Shown here one piece after another: positions 36,188 to 49,500 of a DNA stretch of 64,000 nt (position 1 is its first letter; each line of letters starts with the position of its first letter). The stretch is taken from the NCBI RefSeq assembly GCF_000715075.1, contig NC_134103.1, forward strand, positions 73,533,519-73,597,518, given 5' to 3'. Both the position numbers and the translations under genes were made by a program. Source of the DNA: Nicotiana tabacum. Taxonomy: Eukaryota > Streptophyta > Magnoliopsida > Solanales > Solanaceae. A model generated the notes under the pieces. That model was not told where the DNA came from and did no database searches. It worked only from the letters and a program-made list of their open reading frames with translations.

Positions 36188-36310
36188 ATTTAACAGTGTT
36201 ATTAATTGCAGCTAAAAGAATTGCTAGAATTCTTAGTGTAGTCAATTTTCTTCATTTTAAACCAAATACATTGAAATTCTAACGTTTGTAGTCTTGAGTG
36301 CTACAGGTGC

Positions 36311-37600
36311 ATGCCTAGAAACTCCTCAAGAACTGGTGAATTATTCGAAGCATTATCAGGTCCTGAGAAAGTTTTCAAGACACTGAATCATGCAAACAAG
36401 AAGGGCAAACAGCAACAGAACTCAACAGAACAAATCGATCCAGACATGGATGACGGAGTAGAAAGTCCAAACAACAGGACCAATGAGAATGACCCGAATA
36501 ATCAGGGTGTGGTGCCTCTTGTGCGAGAAGCAGCATTGTATGACTGGGAACAACCCACCGCCAAAAATCTGGCAACCGTAATTGCAGTCCCTCAGATACA
36601 AGCGGAATCATTTCAAATCATAAACTACAGGCTACATTTGTTGCAGAACAAGAGACTATTCTCAGGGTCATACATTGAAGATCCTCAACAACATCTGAAG
36701 AATTTTCTGTTGATATGTGTCATACAAAGGCAACCTAATGTGACATCGGAAGCAATAAAGCTATTATTGTTTCCATTCTCGGTGACAGGAGAAGCTCATA
36801 CTTGGCTTAATTCACTCCCCATAAACTTCATAACTACTTGGGAGGAATTAGTCAAGCAGTTTTTGAACAAGTTTTACCCACCCAATAAGACATACCAAAC
36901 AAATTGATGATATATTGAGCTTTAGGCAGAGACCAACATATCACTACAAGAAATGTGGGAGAGGCTCAAGGGTATGCTGGTTAAATGTCCACCTCATGGC
37001 ATTCTGGATCAGATGTTAGGGTAGAGGTTTTACATGGGATTGGCAGACGGCTTAAAGGCCAATGCATATGCTTCAACATGTGGAGCATTTTTGAGCAAAA
37101 CATTCAGAGAATGCAAGATCCTACTTGACAAAATGGCCCAAAACTCAGGATGGATGACAAGAGACTCTACGATCACTTCTGTAGTTCATTCAGTGGCTTT
37201 AGACCCAAACAACTCCATAGCTGAAAATATGGCCACTCTAATGACGCAAATGAGTATCCTCACCAAAAAGATCGATGAATCAGGTCAGAAGCAGCAGGTA
37301 CACATAGTTGACGCAATTAATGGGGGCTTATGTACACCATGCATTAACCAACCATATGTATGTTCATGGAGTGCGGAAGGTGACAACCAGCACTGTTAGG
37401 AAGATATGAACTATGCGCCAACTATGGGGGACAGAGGCAAGGTGGTCAGAATTGGGGGCAGCAGAATCAACAATATAGGCCAGCACAACAGCAGTACAAT
37501 AACAACAACAATCCTGGAGCTATGTGACCACAAGGTCAAGTTGTGCCTTACCAAAGGCAACATGGTTACAACCAGCAAAATCAGCAGCTAGCCTATCAAC
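36311..37600 (+). pseudogene. Athila Gag remnant
   Basis: 36311-36907 encodes 198 residues with the Gag pattern of Athila (MPRNSSRTGELFEALSG; FPFSVTGEAHTWLNSLP; TWEELVKQFLNKFYPP). After stop codons at 36905-36910 the same frame resumes at 37034-37399 (MGLADGLKANAY, MATLMTQMSILTKKID), then decays. Known role: particle coat and RNA packaging. Stops make it non-functional. Confidence 0.82.
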
Positions 37601-37755
37601 AACCTCAACAATAACAGATAGTGAGACAAGATGATGGGTTTGCTGAACTTAAATGAAAGCTGCAACAACTGATTGGGTCCAATGGAAAAATGCATGAGAG
37701 ATTGGACTCACATGAATTAGCGATAAATGGCATTGAGATTCAATTAGGATAGATT

Positions 37756-40700
37756 TTGATGGCTCTAAATAATCATCCCCAAGGGACATTACCTGCAGAC
37801 ATACAAGTCAATCTAAAAGAGCAGGGCCCGAAACAGCTTATGGCAGTGAGTCTAAGTAATGGTAGAGACTTAGATCTGGAGCAAGAAATTGCTTGCGAAA
37901 GCCGACCTACGGAAACACTTATGCCAGTACCCATTGAGATAGATGATTCAACAAGGTTAACTGAGGTGACGGCACAACATGCACAAGAGAGCACAAGCAA
38001 AGAAAATGAGGTTACGAAGGAGACGGAGGTAGCACAAGAAACGATAGTAGAAGCAGTGCCTGAGCAAGATAAAACTGAAATCACAGGATGGAAGCGACCT
38101 CCAGCACCATTCCCACAGAGATTGGCCAAATATCAGAAGGATGAGCAGTATAAGAAATTCATGGAGATGTTGAAACAAATCCAGGTGAACATTCCACTAA
38201 TTGACGCTTTGCGGGAGATGCCTGGGTATGCCAAAATGATGAAAGATTTAATGTCTCGCAAATTCGACTTCCAAGACCTGTCTACTGTTATATTGATCCA
38301 GACCTGTAGTGCAGTCGTGATGAGACCCATAGCTGAGAAGTTATCAGACCCAGGGAGTTTCACAATCCCATGCATGATAGACAGCTATGCTTTTGCTAAA
38401 GCATTGTGTGATTTGGAGGAAAGCATTAACTTGATGCCCTTGGCTATCTACAAAAGGTTAGGCATTGGAATAGCAAGACCCACATCCATGCTACTACAGC
38501 TAGCCGACCGGACAGTGAAGAGGTCATCAGGTATCCTTGATGATGTATTAGTACAGGTTGGGAAGTTTATGTTCCTAACAGATTTTGTCATTCTGGACTG
38601 CCGGGTTGACGAGGAGATTCACATAATTTTGGAAAGACCATTATTGGCCTCTGGGAGAGCTCTAATTGATTGTGAAACTGGAGAGCTAAAAATGAGACTA
38701 AATGATGAAGAGATAACATTCAATGTGCAAAAATCTATGCGGCGACCAAGTGAATTTGCTAACTTCTCTCTAATAGAAGTTGTGGATGTAATTTTGGAGA
38801 AGGAAGATGATACCTTGAACGCTAAAGACCCTCTAGCAGCTTGTCTCATGAACTTAGATGAAGTAAATGGAGAGGACTTGGCAGAGTGGGTACTGGCTCT
38901 TGAAGGCCAAGGGTTTTGGAAAAGAGAGCTCGAATTTGAGCCTTTACACTTAGAAAAAAAGAAAACTCCTCCAGCTAAGCCATCGATAGAAGAGCCACCA
39001 AAGTTGAAACTGAAGCCACTACCACCTCATCTCAGGTATGCTTTCTTGGGACCTAACTCAACTTTACCTGTTATTATCTTATCTGGTTTGTTAGATGTGA
39101 AGAAAGAATAACTTTTGCAGGTATTGATTGAGTGTAAAACTGCAATTGGTTGGACCATTACAGACATTAAGGGTATCAACCCGGCCTTCTGTATGCATAA
39201 GATTCTACTGGAAGATGGACACAAACCTTCCAGAGAACATCAAAGAAGGCTGAACCCCAACATGAAGGAAGTTGTGGAAAAGGAGTTGATAAAGTGGTTA
39301 GATGCGGGGATCATTTTCCCCATATCCGATAGAAACTGGATCAACCCAGTCCAATGTGTGCCAAAGAAAGGTGGGATGACTGTAGCGCAAAACGATAACA
39401 ACGAGTTGATATCAACAAGAACAATCACGGGATGGAGAATTTGTATGGACTACAGAAGATTGAACAAGGCCACCCGAAAAGACCACTTTCCCTTGCCATT
39501 CATTGATCAAATGCTAGATAGACTGCCCGGGAGGTCCCACTTTTGCTTTCTGGATGGATACTCGGGGTATAATCAGATCTCCATTGCTCCAGAAGATAGA
39601 GAGAAAATGTCATTTACCTATCCATATGGCGTCTACGCTTTCCGGAGAATGTCGTTCGGCCTATGCAATGCATCCACCACATTTCAAAGGTGCATGATGG
39701 CCATGTTCACAGATATGGTAGAGGACATAATGGAGGTCTTTATGGATGATTTCTCAGTGGTGGGAGACTCATTCGATGATTGCCTAAAAAATTTGAAAAG
39801 ATTACTGAAAAGATGTGCGGAGACTAATCTGGTGCTCAACTGGGAAAAGCGCCATTTCATGGTACATGAAGGTATAATCTTGGGGCATCTAGTGTCGAGT
39901 AAGGGCATTAAGGTAGATCGTGCAAAGGTTAATGTGATAGAAAATCTTCCACCACCAACTTCCGTCAAAGCAATAAGAAGTTTCCTTGGCCATGCCGGTT
40001 TCTATAGACGGTTTATAAAAGACTTCTCGAAAATTGCTAACCCCTTGTGTAAATTGCTTGAAAAAGATCACCCTTTTGTGTTTTCTGATGACTGTAGGGT
40101 GGCTTTTGAGGAATTGAAAAAGAGGCTGGTGGCGACACCTATCATAGTTGCACCCGACTGGGGGCAACCATTTGAGCTGATATGTGATGTGAGTGACTAT
40201 GCTGTGGGAGCAGTTCTTGGGCAACGAAAAGATGAAGTCATACGTCCAATATACTATACAAGTAGAACTTTGAGTGGTGCCTAACCAAATTACACAGTGA
40301 CCGAGAAGGAGATGCTAGCAGTGGTGTTCGCATTTGACAAATTCAGGTCATACTGATAGGCTCGAAGGTAATTATTTATACTAACCATGCTGCTCTCAGG
40401 TACCTAATTGAGAAGAAGGAGTCAAAGTCGCGCCTGATTTGATGGGTGCTACTGCTGCAAGAATTTGACTTAGAAATCCGTGACCGAAAGGGAACAGAGA
40501 ACCAAGTGGCTGATCACTTGTCTAGGCTGGAAGGAGCCGAGAAGAATGTTGAGGTGGGAGAGATTGTGGAGACTTTCCCGGATGAACAACTCTTAGCGAT
40601 GAGCCTCGATGCTACACCATGGTATGCAAATATTGCAAATTACCTAGCAAGCGGTATTATTCCTTATGACTTGTCTTCTGTGCAAAAGAAAAAGTTTTTT

Positions 40701-41920
40701 TGTGATTGTCGCATGTATTTCTGGGATGAACCATATCTGTTTAGGATTTGTCTTGATAACATAATCCGGAGATGCATTCCCAAGATAGATCAATCTTCTG
40801 TTTTGTAGGCATGTCATGCTTTACCGTATGGAGGACATTTTGGGGGCGTAAGGACAACGGCTAAAGTGTTGGAGTCAGTTTTTTTTGGCCGACGCTGTTT
40901 AAAGATGCACACTTTTGGGTGAAAAATTATGATGAGTACCAATGGACGGGGAATATTTCCCATCGACATGAGTTGCCCATGAACCCGATCCAAGAGGTAG
41001 AGGTGTTTGATGTGTGGGGAATTGACTTTATGGGACCATTTGTTAGCTCATACAATAACAAGTACATACTTGTAGTGGTGGACTATGTCTCGAAATGGGT
41101 AGAAGCCATCGCACTTCCTACAAATGATGCGAAAGCAGTTATTGGTTTCCTGAGAAAGAACATCTTCACCTGATTTGGCACTCCAAGAGCTATCATCAGT
41201 GATGGGGGTACCAACTTCTGCAACCGAGCCTTTGAAAAGCTGTTGGAGAAATATGTCGTTCGCCACAAACTTGCCACTCCGTATCACCCACAAACGAGTG
41301 GGGAAGTCGAGGTGTCAAACAGAGAAATCAATAGTGTTTTGACCAAAATTGTAAATACTACTCGAACTAATTGGGCAAGAAAATTAGATGATGCGTTATG
41401 GGCTTACCGCATTGCATTCAAAACTCCGATTGGAATGTCGCCGTATAAATTGGTGTTTGGAAAGGCATGTCACTTGCCGGTGGAGTTAGAGCATAAAGCC
41501 TTCTAGGCGTTGCGACAATTAAATCTGGACGTGGAGGCCGCTGGAACTAGTAGAGTCACAGAGTTGCATGAACTTGATGAGTTTCGGTACCATGCTTTTG
41601 AGAGTACAAAGTTATACAAGGAAAGAATGAAATTGGTGCACGACAAAAATATTCTTGAGAGAAATTTTAAGCCGGGAGATAGGGTATTATTATTCAATTC
41701 GAGATTGAGGTTGTTTCCGGGCAAATTGAAGTCAAGATGGTCAGGACCATTTCGTGTGGTAGAGATTCACGCCACCAGAGCTGTAGAGATTACTGCAGAA
41801 AATGACTCTCGGACTTTCAGAGTCAATGGGCACATGTTAAAACATTATTTGGGCATGGATGACGTAAAAGTAGTGTCGGTGACTCATTTGCTCGAGCCAC
41901 CAATGTTGAGCGAGCCTTAA
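37756..41920 (+). pseudogene. Athila protease, RT, RNase H and integrase remnant
   Basis: 37756-39111 (451 codons) holds a linker and the protease, whose active-site segment reads [11 protein letters not shown] instead of the usual D-x-GAS form. 39115-40284 is reverse transcriptase in the same frame with FMDD (VFMDDFSVVGDS). 40290-40808 is RNase H and the linker to integrase. 40919-41506 is the integrase core ([26 protein letters not shown]). 41510-41920 is its C-terminal part (FKPGDRVLLFNSRLRLF). Single stops interrupt it at 39109, 40282, 40440, 41171 and 41504, and there are frame changes near 37620-37750, 40350 and 40810-40915. Non-functional. Confidence 0.87.
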
Positions 41921-41933
41921 GTGCGATCGCCTG

Positions 41934-42040
41934 CGTCGTGCCGCGACATTAAATCAGGCGCTTCATGGGAGGCAACCCATTGTAATGTTGTATTCGTCAT
42001 GCCGTGACATTAACTAAGGCACTCGTTGGGAGGCAACCCA
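41934..42040 (+). repeat. Two tandem units of about 60 bp after integrase
   Basis: cgtcgtgccgcgacattaaa...gggaggcaaccca and cgtcatgccgtgacattaac...gggaggcaaccca follow each other. Gggaggcaaccca-type repeats are usual between integrase and the 3' region of Athila elements. Confidence 0.75.
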
Positions 42041-43080
42041 ATTCGTTGTTGATTTTTAGTGTAGTTAGAATTTTTCTTTTTGTTTTTAGGAACTAACATG
42101 TTTGCAGGTGATTTCGGCAAGTCGTACGCAGTATCTCGCACTGCCTGGTGTCCAGCGAGCTGGTCCAGGCGTTAAGCCATACGTCACTAGGTATTGAGCT
42201 CGCTAAGGAGCTCTCCTCGCATGGGTTATAGCAAGACACATCTCGCGGAATCCCTCGCGTCGCCTACCTCTGAGCTCGCCTCGCCAGGTATGTCGCTCGC
42301 CTGAGAGCTCGCGTCGCCAGGTTAGTTTTTTTTTTTTTGCTTTTATTTTCTTTTTGTTTTGTTTTCCTTTAATTCCCCCTCTTAAAAACCCAATTTAAAA
42401 CACACACGCCTAAAAGAAAACACACTACACGCCACAATTTTCCTCTTCTCCTCCCACACAAACCCCACTGCTCACAAAACACACCCTCACACACTCACGC
42501 AGAACACTACCAAACCCTCCCCCTCACAACTCCATTGAAGACAAGCAATCTTCTGCTATTTCCTTCACTTGCAGCAGCAATTCAAAGGAAAATCCCTTCT
42601 CTTAAACATCTACGGTATGGTTTCTATCTCCATTCTTTGGCAATTTCGAGTTGGGTGAATGCATGACATTGGACACAAATTTTTGGGGTTGTTCTTCATT
42701 GTAACCATGTGTTTGTGTGTCCCAACCCCATGAACTCCATAGGAGTGGTGTTGCTATTATGTGAACAAGTGGTAGTACAGAACTCTCAAGCCGATTTGGG
42801 AGGGTGAGGCAATCCCTCACCCCTACAAGCACTCCCATGGCACTAGTGTATGCTAAGTGTTTGTTATAATGCCTCAAAGGCATTCTTTGTCCCCATTGGA
42901 GCCTGAGTCTTCTGGATTATAAGACTAGTGCTATGTAGTTGTGCACCACTTTAAAATCTTAAGTGTGGGGTGGCTCACTGGTAGCCCGATGCTTCGAATG
43001 TGGAAGAAGCACCCATGTGACATTGCTTGATTCTCATGCTAACAAACGATGAGGTGAAGTCTAAGTGCATCGGTTGTATT
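42041..43080 (+). other. Athila 3' region without env-like gene
   Basis: It has a pyrimidine tract and splice-acceptor-like sites (about 42088 and 42106), a ctcgcctcgcc-rich block (about 42130-42330) and a CA-rich leader (about 42400-42520). In some Athila elements a spliced env-like frame starts here; no such frame is seen. The sequence runs on without coding potential until the next repeat. Confidence 0.55.
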
Positions 43081-43084
43081 GTTA

Positions 43085-43735
43085 TCCCAAAATAATGTTT
43101 GTTTTGATTGTTTACTTAAAATTGATTGCATCGTATTAGTAAATGCATTGTTCCGAAACAACCAAAAGCCTCATTTTATGAAACAACCGATTTGGTGTGG
43201 TGGGATCGTTTCTTATTTTCTTTTCCAATTACGCCCTTACTTATTACTCCATAATTCTATTTTATCATTTAATTTTTTTAAATTTTAACTCCAAATCTCT
43301 AACCTATTGATCTACTTTGTCTTCTTCCATTTTTTCTAAAGTTGGTTTGCCCCGTTATTTTTATCCAAGTCTTCGTTTGATTCTTTGTCTCTTTCCATCG
43401 TTTTAATTTTTTTTTTGTTATTGCTAATATTAGTTAACCTTATTTTTCCAGGTTTTTGCTCTTGTTTCTAAGCTACGTAATTAATGATAATTTAGTAAAA
43501 AGATATTTTCTTAAATTATTTTTATGTGTAATTCTTGATAAGTTTTATTTAAACAATCGGGGGTATTTTAGTGAACTTATCAGTTACAGTACAATACGAT
43601 ACAGTCAAACCAAAAAACAAAAATGTTATTTAACAACAGCAAACGATACGATCAATTCAAACATTGTACCCATAAAACGATACAATATAATACATTATAA
43701 AACGATGGGTAACAATGATCCAAACATAGTGTTAA
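43085..43735. mobile_element. Probable TIR MITE
   Basis: The left part (aatgtttgttttgattgttta, gattgcatcgtatta) is an imperfect inverted match to the right part (taacaatgatccaaacata, gatacaatataatac). The AT-rich interior has no gene. The match is weak enough that the ends are uncertain. Confidence 0.45.
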
Positions 43736-43842
43736 TTTCAAGAATAAACTATAACCCTATGACCTAGAATATATGACACCCTACTCCAAATAGAACCACA
43801 TTAAATCTATTATATTTATGGGAATATCAACTTATTAGGCAG

Positions 43843-44121
43843 ATGGGCAATTGTGGTTCTTGTAAATCGAGGTTTAAGGCCACAGCTAAGTTAATCCATG
43901 TAAATGGTGAACTTGAAGAATTCTTTTCTCCTATCAAAATCTTTAACTTGCTGCAATTAGAAACCCCTACTACTGCCACTACTTTCATATGTAATTCAGA
44001 TGAAATTGAATTTGATGGATTCGCTTCTCCGCTTGGTGATGACGATGAGCTGTTGCCTGGTCAGCTTTACTTCGAGCTGCCGCTGAATTGGTTGACTCAT
44101 CGCCTTCAGGTCAGTGGCTGA
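43843..44121 (+). CDS. PADRE (DUF4228) domain protein, short or first exon only
   Basis: The 92-residue frame starts MGNCGSCKSRFKATAKLIHV. It then follows the plant PADRE pattern: VNGELEEFFSPIKIFNLLQ, FICNSDEIEFD, LGDDDELLPGQLYFELPLNW. Gly2 and Cys4 could be N-myristoylated and palmitoylated, as proposed for relatives, giving membrane attachment. PADRE genes are small and often induced by pathogens or abiotic stress; the molecular role is unknown. The usual C-terminal tail (an E-E-M-x-x-L-like helix) is missing: the frame ends three codons after a perfect splice-donor-like site (cag|gtcagt at 44109/44110). A possible second exon is 45365-45447 (DEIRALIDEAITLISS then a stop), but the splice phase fits only with a weak donor at 44113. 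Transposons close in on both sides. Confidence 0.72.
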   Translation: MGNCGSCKSRFKATAKLIHVNGELEEFFSPIKIFNLLQLETPTTATTFICNSDEIEFDGFASPLGDDDELLPGQLYFELPLNWLTHRLQVSG

Positions 44122-45476
44122 ACCACCTTTGTAGGGACGTACGCAGAACTTTTCGTAAACGGTATCATATTTACATAAATAAAAAAATATTATTTAATAC
44201 GCATTATTTTTCCACAAGTTGAAGGGTCTTGGCCCAATCATTTAGTGAATATCATTGCAAAAGGAGGTATAGGTTCAATTCTTCTTAACCTCAAATTTTT
44301 AACAAAAATATTTGCTCAAAGATATTCAAAAAATAGAATTTCTAGATCCAAGCTGGAACCAACGACCTTTATGGCCCCAAATATGAGCTTGACCAATGGA
44401 CCAAGAAATGCTCTTCACCAAGAATCAGTGTCATTATTATATATTGCTTCAATTTTGCATAATATTAATATAAATATTTAATATTTTTTCCGATGAAATG
44501 GTGTCGGATGACATCAATTACTCTTATGTGCATCCGCTCCTGTATATATACATGAAAACAAAAAGATTACCTAACCGTATACAGTTAGATAATTTTTCGG
44601 CGAAGAGTGTCGAAGGTCACTGCTACTTCTTTAGGTCAAAGCCTTTGCTGCAATAAAAACAAGTGATGAAAAGAGCTGTGGTAGTTATTGTAGGTTGATC
44701 CCTTGATGTTATTTGAAGGATCAGAAGATCATGTCAAGTACTACACAAGACTGCAGGATCAGTCATGTCATGTTATTTGATGGTTCAGGCTTGTAACGAA
44801 AAAAGTTTACTGCTAAATTAAGTGTGATTCCTGAAGAGCGAAGAATTAATGTTGCTGAGTTTTGATTGTAATTAATAAAGTTAGGGGTACTATCTAATAA
44901 TGAACGAGTTTTTTTTTTCATTTTAAAATTACTTTACGAGAAATCATTTCATTGTCCAAAGTTATTTAATAAATGTGTTCGATTATTATTTGGTACTTCT
45001 TACTAATTGAATAAGTTACGGCTTAATTTGATTTGCTAAATAGACATCCAATACGCATTTGTCCCTAGATTGTTTTTCCTTTTTTCTGGAATATTTTTTC
45101 AAAAATGTGTTTATCCATGAAATTTTGTAAGTTTTTAGAGATTTTTGAAAAATGAGTTTTTCAAAAAAATGTCCGGATTTTTTTTTTCCACTCACAAAAT
45201 TACAATATTTTTTTTAAGTCAATGTCCAAACATAATTTTAAATTCCATATTCTTTTTCAACTTAACTTTAAACATTAATTTTTCCAAAGATTATAATTTT
45301 TTATATCTAAACGCCTACTAAAAATCGCTCTAGCAGTTTTCACTTTTTATTCGTTGATTAACAGATGAAATACGAGCATTAATAGATGAAGCTATTACAC
45401 TGATTTCTAGCACTAACTATACTTCTTCCTCTATGGTAAATGACTAACGAGGCAAATGGGAATCAAGCAGAGTCAG
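44122..45476. other. Putative intron or 3' flank of the PADRE gene
   Basis: AT-rich DNA with no open frame of note. At 44500-44560 a tgtcggatgacatc segment and a gcatccgctcctgta end resemble small repeats. A plausible final exon lies at 45365-45447. Confidence 0.4.
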
Positions 45477-45481
45477 CACAC

Positions 45482-46374
45482 TGTTGAGGTTTTATTTTTA
45501 AGATGAAATATTCTTAAAATGAGGGTGAATGGGAAATGGAGGGAAAATAAAATTTTGAGTAAAATTTTAAGTTTTTCCCTCTTGACAATGAGACATTGTC
45601 CCATATTGGAAGAGGAAGACATTTTTGGTGGGTATATATATAATTGCTTTTCTTGTAACTCTTAAAGAGTTAAGAAGAAAGCAAGCCTCGCGCTGTTGTC
45701 GTCGTCGCTCGGCTCGGCTTCGGCTTCGGCTTCGGCTTCGGTCAAATGATTGATTGATTAATTTTTTGGACCAAATTTATTTGTTAATAGTAAATATTAA
45801 CGTAAGATTATCCGCATTTGTAACGGATATTTTTCAATCCGTGTATTGACCATTTGGCAGCCGCCTAATGCTCTTCCCACCATGAAGTGCTTGCTCCACA
45901 AACATGAAGTGCTTGCTCCACCATGGAGGGTGGACATTTGGTCTTCTTCAACACTGGCTGCTATATATATGTGCAGCAGATGTTGAAGAAAGAAACTCAA
46001 CACACAACACACAATTCACTCAACAAATTGGCTATACAGTGCACTCCTTCCTCTCAGCATTTTCATACGATTTTCTGAGTTTCTACTCCTTCATCCTGCA
46101 TTGTTTTAACTTCAAACAAAGCAATTGTAAGTGTGATTTGCTACCGAACTTTGTGTTCGCTAAAACACTGGGGTTTGAAGTACCGCTACACCAGTGTGTT
46201 ATTCGTTCTATCCTGGGAGGAAATAATCCATTACCTTGGGTACTAGGAGGGGATTAAATTCCTTAAGGAAACACTGTGAATTCAGTGGGCTCGAATTTAT
46301 TATTGTTTCATTACGTTAACTTATATTTTGCAGACTTATTGTTTACAAATACAGCAATATTGGCGGGAATAACA
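45482..46374 (+). repeat. 5' LTR of the plus-strand copia element (893 bp)
   Basis: It holds TATA-like gggtatatatataat (about 45630), then a gtcgtcgtcg/cggctt simple repeat (about 45697-45740), and catgaagtgcttgctccac twice (about 45880-45921). The end is fixed by comparison with the right LTR and the cacac target duplication. Confidence 0.82.
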
Positions 46375-46583
46375 ATCTTAAGGAATTTAATACTTATTTC
46401 TGTATTTGTGTTATTCTTATTATTCTGCAAACTAAAACCTTTGTGGTTTGTGTACTCCCGTTTTGGAGAGTTAAGCCTTCGTGGCGTTTTGTTGGATATT
46501 AAAATCTACGTGATTTTTACTCCAGTTTGAAAACGTGTATTAAACGTTTGTTTGTGTCATTCTTTTACAGAAAAAAAAAATTG

Positions 46584-49500
46584 ATGACTGAAAGCGAAAA
46601 CCAAGCTGTTCCGATGGTAACTGCCAACGCATCGACAAGCCGAACACCAGTCGTTGGCACCGGCAGAAAAATCCGAAAAATTTTCCGGGATTGATTTCAA
46701 GCGCTGGCAGCAGAAGATGTTCTTCTATCTAACTACGTTATGTCTACAGAAGTTCATCAAGGAAGATGTTCCTGATCTGCCAGATAAAACTCCAGAGAAT
46801 GAACGCTTTCTCGTGATTGAAGCGTGGAAGCATTTTGATTTTTTATGCAAGAATTATATTCTTAGCGGACTGGATGATAATCTGTATAATGTATACAGTA
46901 GCGTGGAGACCTCAAAAGAATTGTGGAATGCGCTTGAAAAGAAATATAAAACTGAAGATGCCGGGATGAAGAAATTCGTTGCCGCAAAATTTTTGAACTA
47001 CAAAATGGTAGATAGCAAATCTGTTATTACCCGAGTCCAGGAATTGCAAGTGATTATTCATGATCTACTTGTTGAAGGTCTTGTCATCAACGAAGCATTT
47101 CAAGTAGCAGCAATGATTGAGAAGTTGCCTCCGTTGTGGAAGGACTTCAAAAATTATTTGAAACACAAATGAAAGAAAATGTCCCTTGAAGATCTCATTG
47201 TTCGGTTGAGAATCGAAGAGGACAATAAACCTGCTGAAAGGAGAGGCCGTGGAAATTCAACAATTATGGGAGCAAATATTGTTGAAGCTAACAAAAAGAG
47301 GAAGAAGGCTTCTGGTCCGAAAAACAACCCAACCAAGAAGCAGTTCAGTGGAAACTGCTACAACTGTGGGAAAACCGGACACAAATCTACGGAGTGTCGT
47401 GCTCCGAAGAAAGACAAGAAAAGGGGTCAAGCAAACATGGTAGTAAACCATGATGATGTTGATAACTTGTGTGCCATGCTTTCTGAATGTAACTTGGTGG
47501 GAAATCCTAAACTGTGGTAGTTTGATTCAGGAGCCACTCGCCATGTTTGTGCAGTTAGAGAAGCTTTTGCTACTTATGCTCCTGCTGGACCCGGAGAGAC
47601 AGTTTATATGAGAAATGCTTCAACAGCAAAAGTTGAAGGATATGGAAAGATATTTCTGAAAATGACTTCTGGCAAGGTCATGACTTTGAACAATGTCCTT
47701 CATGTTCCCGAAATGAGAAAGAATTTAGTCTCTACTGGACTTCTTGTTAAGCACGGTTTTAAGTACGTTTTTGTGTCAAACAAGGTTGTAATTAGTAAGA
47801 ATGAAATATTTGTAGGAAAAGGTTACCTCACCGAGGGCCTTTTCAACCTAAATGTAATGGTTGTGGAAAATAATAATAATATTTCAGCTTCTTCTTACTT
47901 ACTTGAGTCAAATGATTTATGGCATGTACGTTTGGGTCATGTCAATTATAAAACCTTGCGGAAAATAATTAACTTGAAAGTACTGCCCAAGTTTGAATGC
48001 GAAAAATCAAAATGTCAAACATGTGTGGAATCTAAGTATGTTAAACATCCTTATAAGTCAGTTGAAAGGAATTCAAATTCTTTAGACTTAATTCACACAG
48101 ATATTTGTGACATGAAGTCAATACCATCTCGCGGTGGAAAGAAGTATTTCATAACTTTTATTGACGATGGTACTCGATATTGCTATGTTTACTTACTGAA
48201 TAGTAAAGATGAAGCAATAGACGCATTCAGGCAATACAAAAATGAAGTTGAAACGCAACTTAACAAGAAAGTAAAAATGATAAGAAGTGATAGGGGTGGT
48301 GAATATGAATCTCCTTTTGAAGAAATATGTTTAGAATATGAAATTATTCATCAAACAACAGCCCCTTACACGCCCCAATCTAATGGGATTGCGGAAAGAA
48401 AGAATCGCACATTAAAGGAGATGATGAATGCGTTGTTGATAAGTTCTGGTTTGCCACAGAACTTGTGGGGGGAAGCCATTCTTACGGCTAATCGAATATT
48501 AAATCGAGTGCCCCATAGCAAAACACAATCCATTCCATATGAAAAATGGAAAGGAAGGAAGCCCAACTTGAATTACTTTAAAGTGTGGGGGTGTTTGGCA
48601 AAAGTGCAAGTTCCTAAACCCAAAAGGGTAAAGATAGGACCGAAAACCGTTGATTGTATTTTCATAGGATATGCGACAAATAGTAAAGCATATCGATTTC
48701 TGGTTCATAAATCAAAAAATCCCGACATTCATAATAATACGGTTATAGAATCAGATAATGCTGAGTTTTTTGAAAATATATATCCGTATAAAAAGGAATG
48801 TGAGTCGTTTGGTGAAGGATCTAAACGACCTCGGGAAGAAACAAAAGAAAGTACATGTAATCAGGAGAATCCAAGACGTAGTAAACGTCAAAGAACGTCT
48901 ACTTCATTTGGACCAGATTTTGTGACTTTCTTATTGGAGAATGAGCCTCAAACATTTAAAGAAGCTATGACTTCTTCGGAATCATTGTTTTGGAAAGAGG
49001 CAGTCAATAGTGAAATAGAATCCATATTGAACAACCATACATGGGAATTGGTTGATCTTCCTCCTGGAAATAAACCTTTGGGTTCTAAATGGATTTTTAA
49101 GAGAAAAATCAAAGATGATGGCACTATTGATAAATTCAAGGCAAGACTCGTAGTCAAAGGGTATAGACAACGAGAAGGTCTAGACTACTTTGATACATAC
49201 TCTCCAGTTACAAGAATTACGTCCATACGAATGTTAGTAGTATTAGCTGCAGTGTATGGTCTTGAAATTCATCAAATGGATGTTAAGACGGCCTTCTTAA
49301 ATGGAGAGTTGGAGGAAGAAATTTACATGGAACAACCTGAAGGGTTTGTGGTTCCAGGTAAAGAAAAGAAGGTATGTAGACTTGTTAAGTCTCTTTACGG
49401 ACTAAAGCAAGCACCCAAACAATGACATGCGAAATTTGACCAAACAATGTTGTCAAATGGTTTTAAGATAAATGAATGTGATAAATGTGTGTACATTAAA

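Larger units (their letters stand above)
34801..43080 (+). mobile_element. Athila-type Ty3/gypsy element, 3' LTR missing
   Basis: A 5' LTR, a primer site matching tRNA-Asp, Athila-like gag, protease, RT, RNase H and integrase remnants, and a characteristic 3' region follow one another. No second LTR is found before the PADRE gene, so the right end was lost; the right border is approximate. The open frames are broken in several places. Confidence 0.85.

Noticed and set aside
44220..44420. SINE with a B-box-like ggttcaatt
   Set aside because: No convincing A-box at the right distance, no poly-A or short-repeat tail and no flanking target duplication were found.
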